DNA from: Serratia marcescens
GTDB lineage: Bacteria; Pseudomonadota; Gammaproteobacteria; Enterobacterales; Enterobacteriaceae
Reading direction: 5' to 3'
Length of the DNA stretch: 64,000 nt
Assembly: GCF_001902635.1 (NCBI RefSeq)
Contig: NZ_MJAO01000012.1
Coordinates: 106,531 to 170,530, forward strand
This document shows positions 35,352 to 44,475 of the stretch, in pieces; positions within the stretch are counted from its first letter, which is position 1; each line of letters begins with the position of its first letter. Below the pieces are notes generated by a model. It saw only the letters and a list, made by a program, of their open reading frames with translations. It made no database searches and was not told the DNA's origin. Made by a program: the position numbers and the translations under genes.

Positions 35352-36786
35352 TCAAGAAATCAGAGATGCTATATCCAAAGCTTTACCGGCGGGAACCTCG
35401 AATGATGATGGTGAGTTGACTAAAGACGCTCGTTGGGTATACGTACCACCTTCGCATATCAAAGCCCTACGTTTAGAGTCCAATTTAGTGATTGGCGGGC
35501 GTGGTGTAGGTAAAACTTTCTGGAGTAATGCATTAACCAATCCTGCCATTCGGCAAGCACTGGGTAAAGACGTGCCAGATCTTTCCCATGTGGATGTTAA
35601 AGCAGGGTTTTCACTTACACCATCAAATCAGCAGTATCCAGATGCTGAGGTTTTTTCCTCACTCTTAAGTCAGGGTTTTTCCCCTGCTGATGTATGGCGT
35701 GCCATCGTTGCTCGTTGCCTGTGCTGTGAGCTGAATAAATCAGAAATGGGTGGGCGATGGAGCGAGTGCACGGCTTGGTTAAAGAATGATCCTGAATTTT
35801 TCAGTATGTTGCTGGAGGAAGCTGAGCAGCATTACGCTCAACGAGGTAGTGCGATACTTATTGTTTTTGATGCATTGGATCGCACGAGTAATGAGTGGCA
35901 AAAAGTGGATGCTATCGTGCGCGGCCTTTTGCAATTAGTCTTGCAGCTAAAGAGATACCCACACCTCCATACTAAGGTATTTCTGCGTGAAGACCAGTTC
36001 CGCCGTAAGGTAACGGATTTTACTGATGCATCTAAAATTCTTGCAACACGTGTAGAATTAACGTGGGCCAGTTATGATCTGCATGGTTTGATTTGGCAGT
36101 ATTTCTGTAATGCTTCTGATAGTTCGGGGAAAGTGTTACGAGAAATCTATCGTAGCGTCGTTGGTAATGAACCTGAAAAGTTACCTAACGGTGTTTGGCA
36201 ACTGGATGCCAAAGTGAAAAAAAATGAAGATATTCAGCGCCAACTGTTTATACAAATTGCGGGTAACTGGATGGGGCGAGACCGACGACGTGGAGTCCCC
36301 TATACATGGAGCGTAGGCCATTTAGCGGATACCCGGGGTTTAACATCCCCCCGTTCTTTTTTATGTGCTCTGCGATCGGCGGCGGATGACTCGCGATTAC
36401 ATCATGCTGAGCACGGGATACCTCTGCACTACGATAGTATTAAACGTGGGGTATTGGCAGCTTCAGAAATTCGTGTCAAAGAAATGGCGGAAGACTACCC
36501 TTGGGTGGAAACGTACATGCAGCCACTGCGTGGTATCACTGTACCCTGCCCTTTTGAGGCGATAGAGCAGGCATGGTCAAATGTAACAATGCTTGATTCT
36601 ACGGCTAGTTTGCCTCCAGAGAACGTTACTGAAGGTGCTCAAGGTGTTTTTGCAGATATGAAAGGGCTTGGTATTTTCGAAACGATGAAAGATGGTCGGG
36701 TCAATATGCCGGATCTCTATCGTGTTGGTTTTGGGCTAGGAAGGAGAGGTGGTGTGAAACCAGCGAAGAAGTCTAGCGATGACTGA
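35344..36786 (+). CDS. P-loop NTPase of unknown family, third gene of the cassette
   Basis: A 480-residue protein from the ATG at 35344, six bases after AGGAG; 35341 is an equally in-frame ATG. Walker A is NLVIGGRGVGKTFWSNAL (Gly51-Thr58). Walker B is AILIVFDALDRTSNEWQ (Asp176, with Asp179), a pattern seen in AAA+/STAND-like ATPases. After that, KVFLREDQFRRK and a long C-terminal region with SVGHLADTRGLTSPRSFL resemble sensor or helical-lid parts, but I do not recognise the family. No membrane segment or nuclease motif seen. It ends 37 bp before an intrinsic terminator. Confidence 0.83.
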   Translation: MSSQEIRDAISKALPAGTSNDDGELTKDARWVYVPPSHIKALRLESNLVIGGRGVGKTFWSNALTNPAIRQALGKDVPDLSHVDVKAGFSLTPSNQQYPDAEVFSSLLSQGFSPADVWRAIVARCLCCELNKSEMGGRWSECTAWLKNDPEFFSMLLEEAEQHYAQRGSAILIVFDALDRTSNEWQKVDAIVRGLLQLVLQLKRYPHLHTKVFLREDQFRRKVTDFTDASKILATRVELTWASYDLHGLIWQYFCNASDSSGKVLREIYRSVVGNEPEKLPNGVWQLDAKVKKNEDIQRQLFIQIAGNWMGRDRRRGVPYTWSVGHLADTRGLTSPRSFLCALRSAADDSRLHHAEHGIPLHYDSIKRGVLAASEIRVKEMAEDYPWVETYMQPLRGITVPCPFEAIEQAWSNVTMLDSTASLPPENVTEGAQGVFADMKGLGIFETMKDGRVNMPDLYRVGFGLGRRGGVKPAKKSSDD

Positions 36787-36823
36787 GAGAGAGCTTGCTA
36801 GCATGTTGGCCTCTTAATGCGAT

Positions 36824-36859
36824 GCGGCGATTGGGAATTTTTCGATCGCCGCTTTTTAT
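36824..36859 (+). terminator. Intrinsic terminator closing the inserted cassette
   Basis: GCGGCGAT and ATCGCCGC form an 8-bp stem around a 13-base loop, followed by TTTTTATTT. It insulates the downstream cvpA promoter from cassette transcription. Confidence 0.88.
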
Positions 36860-36883
36860 TTGTAACGTGGTAGGAAATCCCCT

Positions 36884-36899
36884 ACGCAAACGTTTTCTT
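36884..36899. promoter_or_regulatory. PurR box of the cvpA-purF operon
   Basis: ACGCAAACGTTTTCTT matches the PurR consensus ACGCAAACGTTTNCNT. A -10-like TAGAAT lies at 36907-36912. This is the known arrangement before cvpA in E. coli. Confidence 0.9.
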
Positions 36900-36956
36900 T
36901 TTCTGTTAGAATTCGCCGCGAATTGGATGCGGGGCGATTCATTATTGGAATAGTTC

Positions 36957-37457
36957 ATGGTCTGGATTGATTACGTCATTATAGCGGTGATTGGATTTTC
37001 GGCTCTGGTGAGCCTGATCCGAGGGTTTGTTCGCGAAGCATTGTCACTTGTGACATGGGGATGTGCGTTTTTTGTTGCCAGCCATTTCTACTCTTACCTT
37101 GCGGTCTATTTCACTCGTTTTGAAGATGAACTGGTGCGAAACGGCATTGCGATCGCGATTTTGTTCATCGCGACCTTGATCGTCGGGGCTATTGTTAACT
37201 ATGTGATTAGCTCACTGGTAGAGAAAACCGGGTTGTCGGGCACCGACCGGGTGCTGGGCATCTGCTTCGGCGCGCTGCGCGGGGTGTTGATCGTTGCGGC
37301 GATCCTGTTCTTCCTGGATACCTTTACCGGCTTTTCACAAAGCGCCGACTGGAAACAGTCGCAGCTCATTCCCCAGTTCAGTTACGTCATCAGGTGGTTC
37401 TTTGACTACCTGCAGAGCACGTCGAGTTTCTTGCCGACCCAATTGCCGGGGCGGTAG
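36957..37457 (+). CDS. cvpA: CvpA, inner-membrane protein of the purF operon
   Basis: A 166-residue protein with four membrane segments, starting MVWIDYVIIAVIGFSALVSL. The GFVREALSLVTWGCAFFVAS stretch and TGLSGTDRVLGICFGALRG are conserved in the family. It is needed for colicin V export in E. coli and contributes to bile tolerance in other enterics; the molecular role is unknown. It is followed after 21 bp by purF. Confidence 0.96.
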   Translation: MVWIDYVIIAVIGFSALVSLIRGFVREALSLVTWGCAFFVASHFYSYLAVYFTRFEDELVRNGIAIAILFIATLIVGAIVNYVISSLVEKTGLSGTDRVLGICFGALRGVLIVAAILFFLDTFTGFSQSADWKQSQLIPQFSYVIRWFFDYLQSTSSFLPTQLPGR

Positions 37458-37478
37458 CGCTGATGAGGAAAAGACAAC

Positions 37479-38996
37479 ATGTGCGGTATTGTCGGTATCG
37501 CCGGTTTTATGCCGGTAAACCAGTCGATTTATGATGCGCTGACGGTGCTTCAGCACCGTGGCCAGGATGCCGCAGGCATCGTCACCATTGACGCCCACAA
37601 CGGGTTCCGTTTGCGTAAGGCCAACGGCCTGGTGAAGGATGTGTTTGAGGCGCGCCATATGCAACGCTTGCAGGGCAACATGGGCATTGGCCATGTGCGT
37701 TACCCGACGGCCGGCAGCTCGAGCGCCTCAGAGGCTCAGCCTTTCTACGTCAACTCGCCGTTCGGCATTACGCTGGCCCACAACGGCAATCTGACCAACG
37801 CCCACGAGCTGCGCCAAAAGCTGTTTGAAAGCGGCCGCCGCCATGTCAACACCACCTCCGACTCGGAAATCCTGCTGAACGTGCTGGCCTGCGAGCTGGA
37901 TCGTTTCCCGCACTACCCGCTGGAGGCCGACAACATCTTTACCGCGGTCGCCGCGATGCATCAGCAACTGCGCGGCGCTTACGCCTGTGTAGCGATGATC
38001 ATCGGCCACGGCCTGCTGGCGTTCCGCGACCCGAACGGCATTCGCCCGCTGGTGATCGGCAAGCGCACGCTGGAAGACGGCCGCAGCGAGTACATGGTGG
38101 CCTCCGAGAGCGTGGCGCTGGATACGTTGGGCTTTGAGTTCCTGCGCGACGTGGCGCCGGGCGAAGCGGTGTACATCACCACCAAAGGCCAGCTGTTCAC
38201 CCGCCAGTGCGCGGAGAACCCGAAAACCAACCCGTGCCTGTTCGAATACGTCTATTTCGCGCGCCCGGACTCCTTTATGGACAAGATCTCGGTCTACAGC
38301 GCCCGCGTGCGCATGGGCCAAAAGCTGGGCGAGAAGATCGCCCGCGAGTGGGAAGATCTGGACATCGACGTGGTGATCCCGATTCCGGAAACGTCCTGCG
38401 ACATCGCGCTGGAAATCGCCCGCATCCTCGACAAGCCTTATCGTCAGGGCTTTGTGAAGAACCGCTATGTCGGCCGCACCTTTATCATGCCGGGCCAGCA
38501 GGCGCGTCGCCAGTCGGTGCGCCGCAAGCTGAACGCCAACCGCGCAGAGTTCCGCGACAAGAACGTGCTGCTGGTGGATGACTCCATCGTGCGCGGCACC
38601 ACCTCGGAACAAATCGTTGAGATGGCACGCGAAGCGGGCGCCAAGCGGGTGTATCTGGCTTCCGCCGCGCCGGAAGTGCGCTTCCCGAACGTGTACGGTA
38701 TCGACATGCCGAGCGCCACCGAACTGATCGCTCATGGGCGCGAAGTGGATGAAATCCGTCAGATCATCGGCGCCGACGGCCTGATTTTCCAGGACCTGGA
38801 CGATCTGATCGACGCGGTGCGTGAAGAGAACCCGGATATCACCCAGTTCGAATGTTCGGTGTTCAACGGCATCTACGTGACCAAAGACGTCGATCAAAGC
38901 TATCTGGAGTACCTGGAGTCGCTGCGCAGCGATGACGCCAAGGCGCTGCGGGTACAAACCGAAGCGGAAAATCTGGAACTGCACAACGAGGGCTAA
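37479..38996 (+). CDS. purF: PurF, amidophosphoribosyltransferase
   Basis: A 505-residue enzyme that commits PRPP to purine synthesis. The N-terminal Ntn glutaminase domain uses Cys2 as nucleophile (MCGIVGIAG, after removal of Met). The C-terminal phosphoribosyltransferase has the PRPP motif [14 protein letters not shown]. Conserved [14 protein letters not shown] is present. A GAGGA ribosome site precedes the ATG. It shares the PurR-controlled promoter of cvpA. A strong hairpin follows the stop. Confidence 0.98.
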   Translation: MCGIVGIAGFMPVNQSIYDALTVLQHRGQDAAGIVTIDAHNGFRLRKANGLVKDVFEARHMQRLQGNMGIGHVRYPTAGSSSASEAQPFYVNSPFGITLAHNGNLTNAHELRQKLFESGRRHVNTTSDSEILLNVLACELDRFPHYPLEADNIFTAVAAMHQQLRGAYACVAMIIGHGLLAFRDPNGIRPLVIGKRTLEDGRSEYMVASESVALDTLGFEFLRDVAPGEAVYITTKGQLFTRQCAENPKTNPCLFEYVYFARPDSFMDKISVYSARVRMGQKLGEKIAREWEDLDIDVVIPIPETSCDIALEIARILDKPYRQGFVKNRYVGRTFIMPGQQARRQSVRRKLNANRAEFRDKNVLLVDDSIVRGTTSEQIVEMAREAGAKRVYLASAAPEVRFPNVYGIDMPSATELIAHGREVDEIRQIIGADGLIFQDLDDLIDAVREENPDITQFECSVFNGIYVTKDVDQSYLEYLESLRSDDAKALRVQTEAENLELHNEG

Positions 38997-39017
38997 CCGC
39001 CTGCGTTGAACCTTCAG

Positions 39018-39049
39018 GGGGCAGCGCCGCAAACGCGGCGCTGCCCCTT
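39018..39049 (+). terminator. Hairpin after purF, probable terminator
   Basis: A 13-bp perfect stem (GGGGCAGCGCCGC / GCGGCGCTGCCCC) with an AAAC loop, followed only by TTGCTCCT. The stem is very stable but the T-tract is weak, so read-through into ubiX is possible. Confidence 0.7.
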
Positions 39050-39129
39050 GCTCCTGTGACTTGCTTATCCCTCGCCATTGCGGCAAAGTCTGCCTGATCT
39101 TACTTTTTTACGGCAGAGGCCATTCCCCC

Positions 39130-39702
39130 ATGAAACGACTCATCATCGGCATTTCCGGCGCCAGCGGCGCGGTCTACGGCGTGCGCCTGTTGCAGGTTTT
39201 GCGCGACGTCGCAGAGGTGGAAACCCACCTGGTGATGAGCAATGCGGCGCGGCAGACGCTGGCGCTGGAAACGCCGTACAGCCTGCGTGAAGTGCAGGCG
39301 CTGGCCGATGTGGTGCACGATGCGCGCGACATCGCCGCCGGTATTTCCTCCGGTTCGTTCAAAACCCTGGGCATGGCGATTTTGCCTTGCTCGATCAAAA
39401 CCCTGTCCGGCATCGTCAACAGCTACAGCGATGGATTGCTGACCCGCGCCGCCGACGTGGTGCTGAAAGAGCGCCGTCGTCTGGTGTTGTGCGTGCGTGA
39501 AACGCCGTTGCACCTGGGACACCTGCGGTTGATGACCCAGGCGGCGGAGATGGGTGCGGTGATCATGCCGCCGGTGCCGGCGTTTTACCACCAGCCCAAA
39601 AGCGTGGAAGACATCATCGATCAGACCGTCAATCGGGTGATCGACCAGTTTGATATCGAACTGCCGACCGATCTGTTCACCCGCTGGCAGGGTGCTAATT
39701 AA
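39130..39702 (+). CDS. ubiX: UbiX, flavin prenyltransferase
   Basis: A 190-residue enzyme that prenylates FMN to make the cofactor of the UbiD decarboxylase in ubiquinone synthesis. Start at 39130 (MKRLIIGISGASGAVYGVRL) by homology; the longer reading to 39061 has no ribosome site. Flavin-binding loop SSGSFKTLGMAILPCSIKTL and phosphate-binding RRRLVLCVRETPLHLGHL are intact, as is IMPPVPAFYHQPKS. Confidence 0.96.
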   Translation: MKRLIIGISGASGAVYGVRLLQVLRDVAEVETHLVMSNAARQTLALETPYSLREVQALADVVHDARDIAAGISSGSFKTLGMAILPCSIKTLSGIVNSYSDGLLTRAADVVLKERRRLVLCVRETPLHLGHLRLMTQAAEMGAVIMPPVPAFYHQPKSVEDIIDQTVNRVIDQFDIELPTDLFTRWQGAN

Positions 39703-39720
39703 CAGTTTTATCCCTAAATT

Positions 39721-39941
39721 GGTACATTTGTGCAACACCGCACTGAATTAGGGCGGAGTATGCACCATAATGATCCCACTTCATCACGCTCACTGTTTCA
39801 TGGCGCCGCCCTGTCGCGGCTGCCAGTGGCGCGGCCCCGACCGGCCGATTCAATTTTGCGGTTATCGTCCCAGGAAACAGTATTGTGAAGGCCGGAGCCG
39901 TTCCCTCCGTCCGTAGCACTTAATGTGGCACGATTACTGCA
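39721..39941 (+). promoter_or_regulatory. Sigma-54 promoter with candidate NtrC half-sites upstream of hisJ
   Basis: TGGCACGATTACTGCA at 39926-39941 fits the -24/-12 consensus TGGCACG-N4-TTGCA with the GG and GC pairs ten bases apart, as required. The start point would be near 39952, about 54 bases before hisJ. Upstream, GGTACATTTGTGCA (39721) and TGCACCATAATGATC (39761) resemble NtrC half-sites (TTGGTGCA). Nitrogen control of argT/hisJ is known in Salmonella; sites here are by eye. The rest of this 303-bp gap shows no gene. Confidence 0.75.
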
Positions 39942-40005
39942 AATTGATTTGGTGGGGAAAGTAATGCCCGTAGTGGCATCAAAAAAATCAATTTGAGGGT
40001 AATTT

Positions 40006-40788
40006 ATGAAAAAGCGGGTTTTGATTCTGCCGTTAGTTCTGGCTTTGAGCGCCGCCAGCAGCGCCTTTGCCGCCATTCCTTCAACGCTGAAGATTGGCAC
40101 CGATCCGACTTACGCACCGTTTGAATCCAAAAATGCCAAAGGCGAGCTGGTCGGCTTTGACATCGATTTGGCCAAAGAGCTGTGCAAACGCATCAATACC
40201 CAATGCACTTTCGTGGAGAGCGACTTTGACGCGCTGATCCCATCCCTCAAAGCGAAGAAGATCGACGCCATTATCTCTTCGCTGTCCATTACTGAAAAAC
40301 GCCAGCAGGAAATCGCCTTTACCGACAAGCTGTATGCCGCCAACGCGCGGCTGATCGCGCCGAAGGGCTCCAAGCTGCTGCCAACCCCCGAAGCGCTGAA
40401 AGGCAAGAGCGTGGGCGTGCTGCAGGGCACCACTCAGGAAGCCTACGCCAACGCTATGTGGCAGCCGAAGGGCGTCACCGTGGTGCCTTACCAGAACCAG
40501 GATCTGGCCTATGCCGACCTGGCCTCCGGCCGTATCGACGCCGCCTTCCAGGATGAAGTGGCGGGCAGCGACGGCTTCCTGAAACAGCCGCCGGGCAAAG
40601 ACTATGCGTTCGCCGGCGAGTCGGTGAAGGATGACAAGTTCTTCGGCGTTGGCACCGGCATGGGGCTGCGCAAGACCGATACCGAACTGAAAGCGGCGTT
40701 GGACAAAGCCTTCGCCGAAATGCGTAAAGACGGCACCTACGACAAATACGCGAAAAAGTACTTCGACTTTGACGTCTACGGCGGGTAA
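40006..40788 (+). CDS. hisJ: HisJ/ArgT-type periplasmic histidine/basic amino acid-binding protein
   Basis: A 260-residue precursor with a signal peptide ending AFA (residue 22). Mature protein begins [20 protein letters not shown] and has the solute-binding signature [47 protein letters not shown] and [16 protein letters not shown]. Closer to HisJ than ArgT over most of the length. E. coli has argT and hisJ in tandem; only one binding protein is present here. It feeds HisQMP. Confidence 0.92.
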   Translation: MKKRVLILPLVLALSAASSAFAAIPSTLKIGTDPTYAPFESKNAKGELVGFDIDLAKELCKRINTQCTFVESDFDALIPSLKAKKIDAIISSLSITEKRQQEIAFTDKLYAANARLIAPKGSKLLPTPEALKGKSVGVLQGTTQEAYANAMWQPKGVTVVPYQNQDLAYADLASGRIDAAFQDEVAGSDGFLKQPPGKDYAFAGESVKDDKFFGVGTGMGLRKTDTELKAALDKAFAEMRKDGTYDKYAKKYFDFDVYGG

Positions 40789-40816
40789 TCCGCTTCCCGT
40801 TCCATGCTGTGACTGC

Positions 40817-40836
40817 GGGGCCGGTGCGCCGGCCCC
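40817..40836. repeat. GC-rich hairpin between hisJ and hisQ
   Basis: GGGGCCGG and CCGGCCCC form a perfect 8-bp stem around TGCG with no T-run. Its place after the binding-protein gene fits a stabiliser that raises hisJ over hisQMP expression, as REP elements do in this operon in Salmonella. Confidence 0.6.
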
Positions 40837-40870
40837 GATGGTTCGGATCCTAGACCACAGGGTGAAGTAG

Positions 40871-41557
40871 ATGCTGCAAGGCTATTCCCAACTGATTTTC
40901 GAGGGGGCTCTGGTAACGCTGGAGTTGGCCCTCAGTTCCGTGGTGCTGGCGGTGGTGATCGGTCTGATCGGCGCCGGCGGCAAACTGTCTCATAATCCCT
41001 TTATCTCCGGTCTGTTCGGCGCCTATACCACGCTGATCCGCGGCGTGCCCGATCTGGTGCTGATGCTGCTGATCTTTTACGGCCTGCAGATTGCGCTGAA
41101 CAATATCACCACGCTGCTGGGCTTCGCGCAGATCGATATCGATCCGCTCGGTGCCGGCATCATTACCCTCGGCTTTATCTACGGCGCTTATTTTACCGAG
41201 ACCTTCCGCGGCGCCTATCTGGCGGTGCCGAAAGGGCAGATCGAGGCGGCGACGGCCTACGGCTTCAGCGGCGCGCAGATCTTCCGGCGCATTCTGTTCC
41301 CAGCGATGATGCGCTTTGCCTTGCCGGGCATCGGCAACAACTGGCAAGTGATCCTGAAGGCGACGGCGCTGGTGTCGATACTCGGCCTGAACGATGTGGT
41401 GAAAGCCACGCAGTTGGCGGGGAAAGGCACTTACCAGCCGTTCTTCTTCGCCATCGTGGCCGGTGTGGTGTACCTGATCTTCACTACCGTTTCCAACGGC
41501 GTGCTGCTGTGGCTTGAACGGCGTTACTCACTGGGCGTCAAGAGGGCCGAACTATGA
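40871..41557 (+). CDS. hisQ: HisQ, ABC transporter permease
   Basis: A 228-residue inner-membrane permease with five helices. The ABC permease EAA-type loop is near residue 113-133 (LAVPKGQIEAATAYGFSGAQ, then IFRRILFPAMM). With HisM it forms the histidine and lysine/arginine/ornithine channel. The stop overlaps the hisM start by four bases. Confidence 0.94.
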   Translation: MLQGYSQLIFEGALVTLELALSSVVLAVVIGLIGAGGKLSHNPFISGLFGAYTTLIRGVPDLVLMLLIFYGLQIALNNITTLLGFAQIDIDPLGAGIITLGFIYGAYFTETFRGAYLAVPKGQIEAATAYGFSGAQIFRRILFPAMMRFALPGIGNNWQVILKATALVSILGLNDVVKATQLAGKGTYQPFFFAIVAGVVYLIFTTVSNGVLLWLERRYSLGVKRAEL

Positions 41558-42258
41558 TCGATATCTTGCAACAGTATTGGCAGTCGCTGCTGTGGAGCGA
41601 CGGTTACCGCTTCACCGGCGTGGCGGTCACGCTGTGGCTGCTGATTGCCTCGGTGGTGATGGGCGGGCTGCTGGCGATCCCGATGGCGGTGGCGCGCGTC
41701 TCTTCCATTCCCTGGCTGCGTTTCCCGGTGTGGCTCTACACCTATGTGTTTCGTGGCACGCCGCTGTACGTGCAGCTGCTGGTGTTCTATTCCGGCATGT
41801 ACAGCCTGGAAATCGTGCGCGGCAGCGAGTTTCTCAATGCGTTTTTCCGCAGCGGGCTCAACTGCACCATCCTGGCGCTGACGCTCAACACCTGCGCCTA
41901 TACCACCGAGATCTTCGCCGGGGCGATCCGCGCGGTGCCGCATGGCGAGATCGAGGCCGCCAACGCCTACGGTTTTTCACGCTTCAAGATGTATCGCTGC
42001 ATTATTTTGCCTTCGGCACTGCGCACCGCGCTGCCGGCTTACAGTAACGAAGTGATCCTGATGTTGCACTCCACCGCGCTGGCGTTTACCGCCACCGTGC
42101 CGGATTTGCTGAAGATCGCGCGCGACATCAACGCCGCGACCTATCAGCCGTTCTATGCTTTCGGCATCGCGGCGGTGCTGTACCTGATCATCTCCTACGT
42201 GTTAATCAGCCTGTTCCGCAAAGCTGAAAGACGCTGGATGGCACACGTTAGTCACTGA
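41554..42258 (+). CDS. hisM: HisM, ABC transporter permease
   Basis: A 234-residue permease paralogous to HisQ with five helices and the EAA loop AVPHGEIEAANAYGFSRFKM then YRCIILPSALR. Coupled to hisQ by an ATGA overlap. Confidence 0.94.
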   Translation: MIDILQQYWQSLLWSDGYRFTGVAVTLWLLIASVVMGGLLAIPMAVARVSSIPWLRFPVWLYTYVFRGTPLYVQLLVFYSGMYSLEIVRGSEFLNAFFRSGLNCTILALTLNTCAYTTEIFAGAIRAVPHGEIEAANAYGFSRFKMYRCIILPSALRTALPAYSNEVILMLHSTALAFTATVPDLLKIARDINAATYQPFYAFGIAAVLYLIISYVLISLFRKAERRWMAHVSH

Positions 42259-42279
42259 TAAATGACGGGAAGAAAAACC

Positions 42280-43053
42280 ATGACTGAGAATAAATTAGCC
42301 GTCACGGAACTGCACAAACGCTATGGCGACCACGAAGTGCTGAAGGGGGTCTCGTTGGCGGCCAACGCCGGGGATGTGATCAGCATCATCGGCTCCTCCG
42401 GCTCCGGTAAAAGCACTTTTCTGCGCTGCATCAACTTCCTCGAGAAGCCGAGTGAAGGCTCTATCAGCCTGAACAACGAAGACATTCGCATGGTGCGCGA
42501 CAAGGACGGCCAGCTGAAGGTGTTCGACAAGAAACAGCTGCAGCTGCTGCGCACCCGCCTGACTATGGTGTTCCAGCACTTCAACCTATGGAGCCACATG
42601 ACGGTGCTGGAGAACGTGATGGAGGCGCCGGTGCAGGTGCTGGGGCTGAGCAAGGCCGAAGCGCGCGAACGCGCGGTGCGCTATCTGGATAAGGTGGGCA
42701 TCGATGAGCGGGCGCGCGGCAAGTACCCGGTGCATCTGTCGGGCGGCCAGCAGCAGCGTGTCTCGATTGCCCGCGCATTGGCGATGGAGCCGGAAGTGCT
42801 GCTGTTCGACGAACCGACGTCGGCGCTGGATCCCGAGCTGGTGGGCGAAGTGCTGCGCATCATGCAGAAGCTGGCGGAGGAGGGGAAGACCATGGTGGTG
42901 GTAACGCACGAAATGGAGTTTGCGCGCCACGTTTCCAACCATGTGATCTTCTTGCACAAAGGGTTGATTGAAGAGCAGGGGCCGCCGGCAGAACTGTTCG
43001 GCAACCCCAAGAGCCCGCGCCTGCAGCAGTTCCTGTCCGGCGCGCTGAAGTAA
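42280..43053 (+). CDS. hisP: HisP, ABC transporter ATPase
   Basis: A 257-residue ATPase. Walker A IIGSSGSGKSTFLRCINFLE, Q-loop FQHFNLWSHMT, signature LSGGQQQRVSIARALAM, Walker B VLLFDEPTSALDPE and switch His in VVVTHEMEFARH. The ATG at 42280 (GGAAG upstream) gives the same length as E. coli HisP; an in-frame ATG 18 bases upstream is weaker. Drives uptake through HisQM. Confidence 0.96.
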   Translation: MTENKLAVTELHKRYGDHEVLKGVSLAANAGDVISIIGSSGSGKSTFLRCINFLEKPSEGSISLNNEDIRMVRDKDGQLKVFDKKQLQLLRTRLTMVFQHFNLWSHMTVLENVMEAPVQVLGLSKAEARERAVRYLDKVGIDERARGKYPVHLSGGQQQRVSIARALAMEPEVLLFDEPTSALDPELVGEVLRIMQKLAEEGKTMVVVTHEMEFARHVSNHVIFLHKGLIEEQGPPAELFGNPKSPRLQQFLSGALK

Positions 43054-43059
43054 CCTCGG

Positions 43060-43083
43060 ATCAGCGGGCTTCGGCCCGCTGAT
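43060..43083. terminator. UUCG-loop hairpin between converging hisP and yfcH
   Basis: A perfect 10-bp stem (ATCAGCGGGC / GCCCGCTGAT) capped by TTCG lies six bases after the hisP stop and covers the last codons of yfcH. It has no long T-run but is very stable; likely shared 3'-end structure. Confidence 0.6.
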
Positions 43084-43975
43084 TGATCACGTCATCCAAT
43101 GCCTGTTCCAGTTCCAGATAGCGGAAGTGGAAACCGGCCTCTTCCAGCCGCTTCGGTACCGCCCGTTGACCGCCGAGCACCAGCCCCGCCGCTTCCCCCA
43201 GCAACAGACGAATAACGAACGCCGGCAGCCGCAGAAACGCCGGGCGATCGAGCACGTTGGCCAATTGCGCGGCGAACTGTTCGTTATGTACCGGGTAGGG
43301 GGCGACCATGTTGAACGGGCCTTCCAGAGTGGCGTGATCCAGCAAATAAATAATGCCGTTGACCATATCTTCAAGATGGATCCACGGCAGGTATTGACGG
43401 CCGTCGCCGATCGGGCCACCCAGCCCGAGGCGGAACGGCGGCAGCATTTTGGCCAGCGCGCCGCCCTGCGGCGCCAGCACCACGCCGGTGCGCAACAGGC
43501 AGACGCGGGTGGCGCTGCTCTGCGCCTGCAGCGCCAGCGCTTCCCAGCGTTGGCACAGCCGGTGGGTAAATTCGTCGTGCGGCGGCTCCTCTTCGGTGAC
43601 CACCGCTTGCCCCTGATCGCCGTAGTAACCGAGCGCGGAACCGGAAATCAGCACGCTGGGCGGCGCGTTGCCGGCCTTGATCAACGCCGCCAGCCGCTCG
43701 GTCAGATCCCAGCGGCTGTGGCACAGGCGCTCCTTCTGCTGCGCGCTCCAGCGTTTGTCGGTGATGGGCTCGCCGGCCAGATTGATCACCGCGTCGAACT
43801 CGTCCAGCGATTGCCGGTCGTCCAGCGTTTGCCAGTAGTCCGGTCGATCGCCCAGTTTGGCCCGCGCTCGCCGCTCGTCGCGGGTCAGCACTGTGATCTG
43901 GTGAGAAAGCTCCAGCAGCCTCGCCGTCAGGCTGCTGCCTATCAATCCCGTTGCGCCGGTGATCAGGATCCGCAT
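43061..43975 (-). CDS. yfcH: YfcH, NAD-dependent epimerase-like protein (SDR39U1 type)
   Basis: A 304-residue short-chain dehydrogenase-like protein. ATG at 43975 with GGGAGG upstream. N-terminal nucleotide site [20 protein letters not shown], then [26 protein letters not shown] (Tyr), [20 protein letters not shown] and the C-terminal DUF1731-like segment [20 protein letters not shown]. Substrate unknown. It lies 16 bp from folX and may share its transcript. Confidence 0.93.
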   Translation of the reverse strand: MRILITGATGLIGSSLTARLLELSHQITVLTRDERRARAKLGDRPDYWQTLDDRQSLDEFDAVINLAGEPITDKRWSAQQKERLCHSRWDLTERLAALIKAGNAPPSVLISGSALGYYGDQGQAVVTEEEPPHDEFTHRLCQRWEALALQAQSSATRVCLLRTGVVLAPQGGALAKMLPPFRLGLGGPIGDGRQYLPWIHLEDMVNGIIYLLDHATLEGPFNMVAPYPVHNEQFAAQLANVLDRPAFLRLPAFVIRLLLGEAAGLVLGGQRAVPKRLEEAGFHFRYLELEQALDDVINQRAEAR

Positions 43976-43991
43976 GGTCAACCTCCCTGGG

Positions 43992-44363
43992 TTAGTCCCG
44001 GCGGTAGCTCATGGTCATGGAAACCGAATCGGCGTAGCGCAGGGCCAGAAGTTTATCTATCTCTACTTCAGCATAGGTTACCCAGGCGTGTTCTTTTACG
44101 ATATCGAGCACATCCTGCGTTAATTTTTCCAGCAGCGCGAAACGGTTATCTTCCACATGGCGGATGATCGCTTTGGTGATGGTGCGGTAGTTGAGCGCAT
44201 CGGCGATGTCTTCACTGTTGCGCGCCTTGTCCGCCGGGTAGTGGATCACCACGTTGATCAGGACGTCCTGTCGGTTGTTGATTTCTTCTTCCTTGATACC
44301 GATGAACGTGCGCAACCGCAGATTTTTGATGCGAATAACGGCGTCGGGTTGACTGAAAGACAT
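43992..44363 (-). CDS. folX: FolX, dihydroneopterin triphosphate 2'-epimerase
   Basis: A 123-residue T-fold enzyme (FolB paralogue) that epimerises 7,8-dihydroneopterin triphosphate. Motifs [33 protein letters not shown] and [15 protein letters not shown] are those of FolX. Length matches the family (about 120). It lies between yfcH and yfcG as in E. coli. Confidence 0.95.
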   Translation of the reverse strand: MSFSQPDAVIRIKNLRLRTFIGIKEEEINNRQDVLINVVIHYPADKARNSEDIADALNYRTITKAIIRHVEDNRFALLEKLTQDVLDIVKEHAWVTYAEVEIDKLLALRYADSVSMTMSYRRD

Positions 44364-44475
44364 CAGAGATTCTCCATAGGTCTGATTATTGGCGTTCAGA
44401 ATACACGGAAAGTAGGGAAATGATAACGCGGGGACGATGCGACTCCCCGGCCGGCGGGGAGTCGGAGGAGCGAGC

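Noticed and set aside
33631..36880. Integrase-borne island or transposon around the three-gene cassette
   Set aside because: No integrase, transposase, tRNA or obvious flanking direct repeat could be seen.
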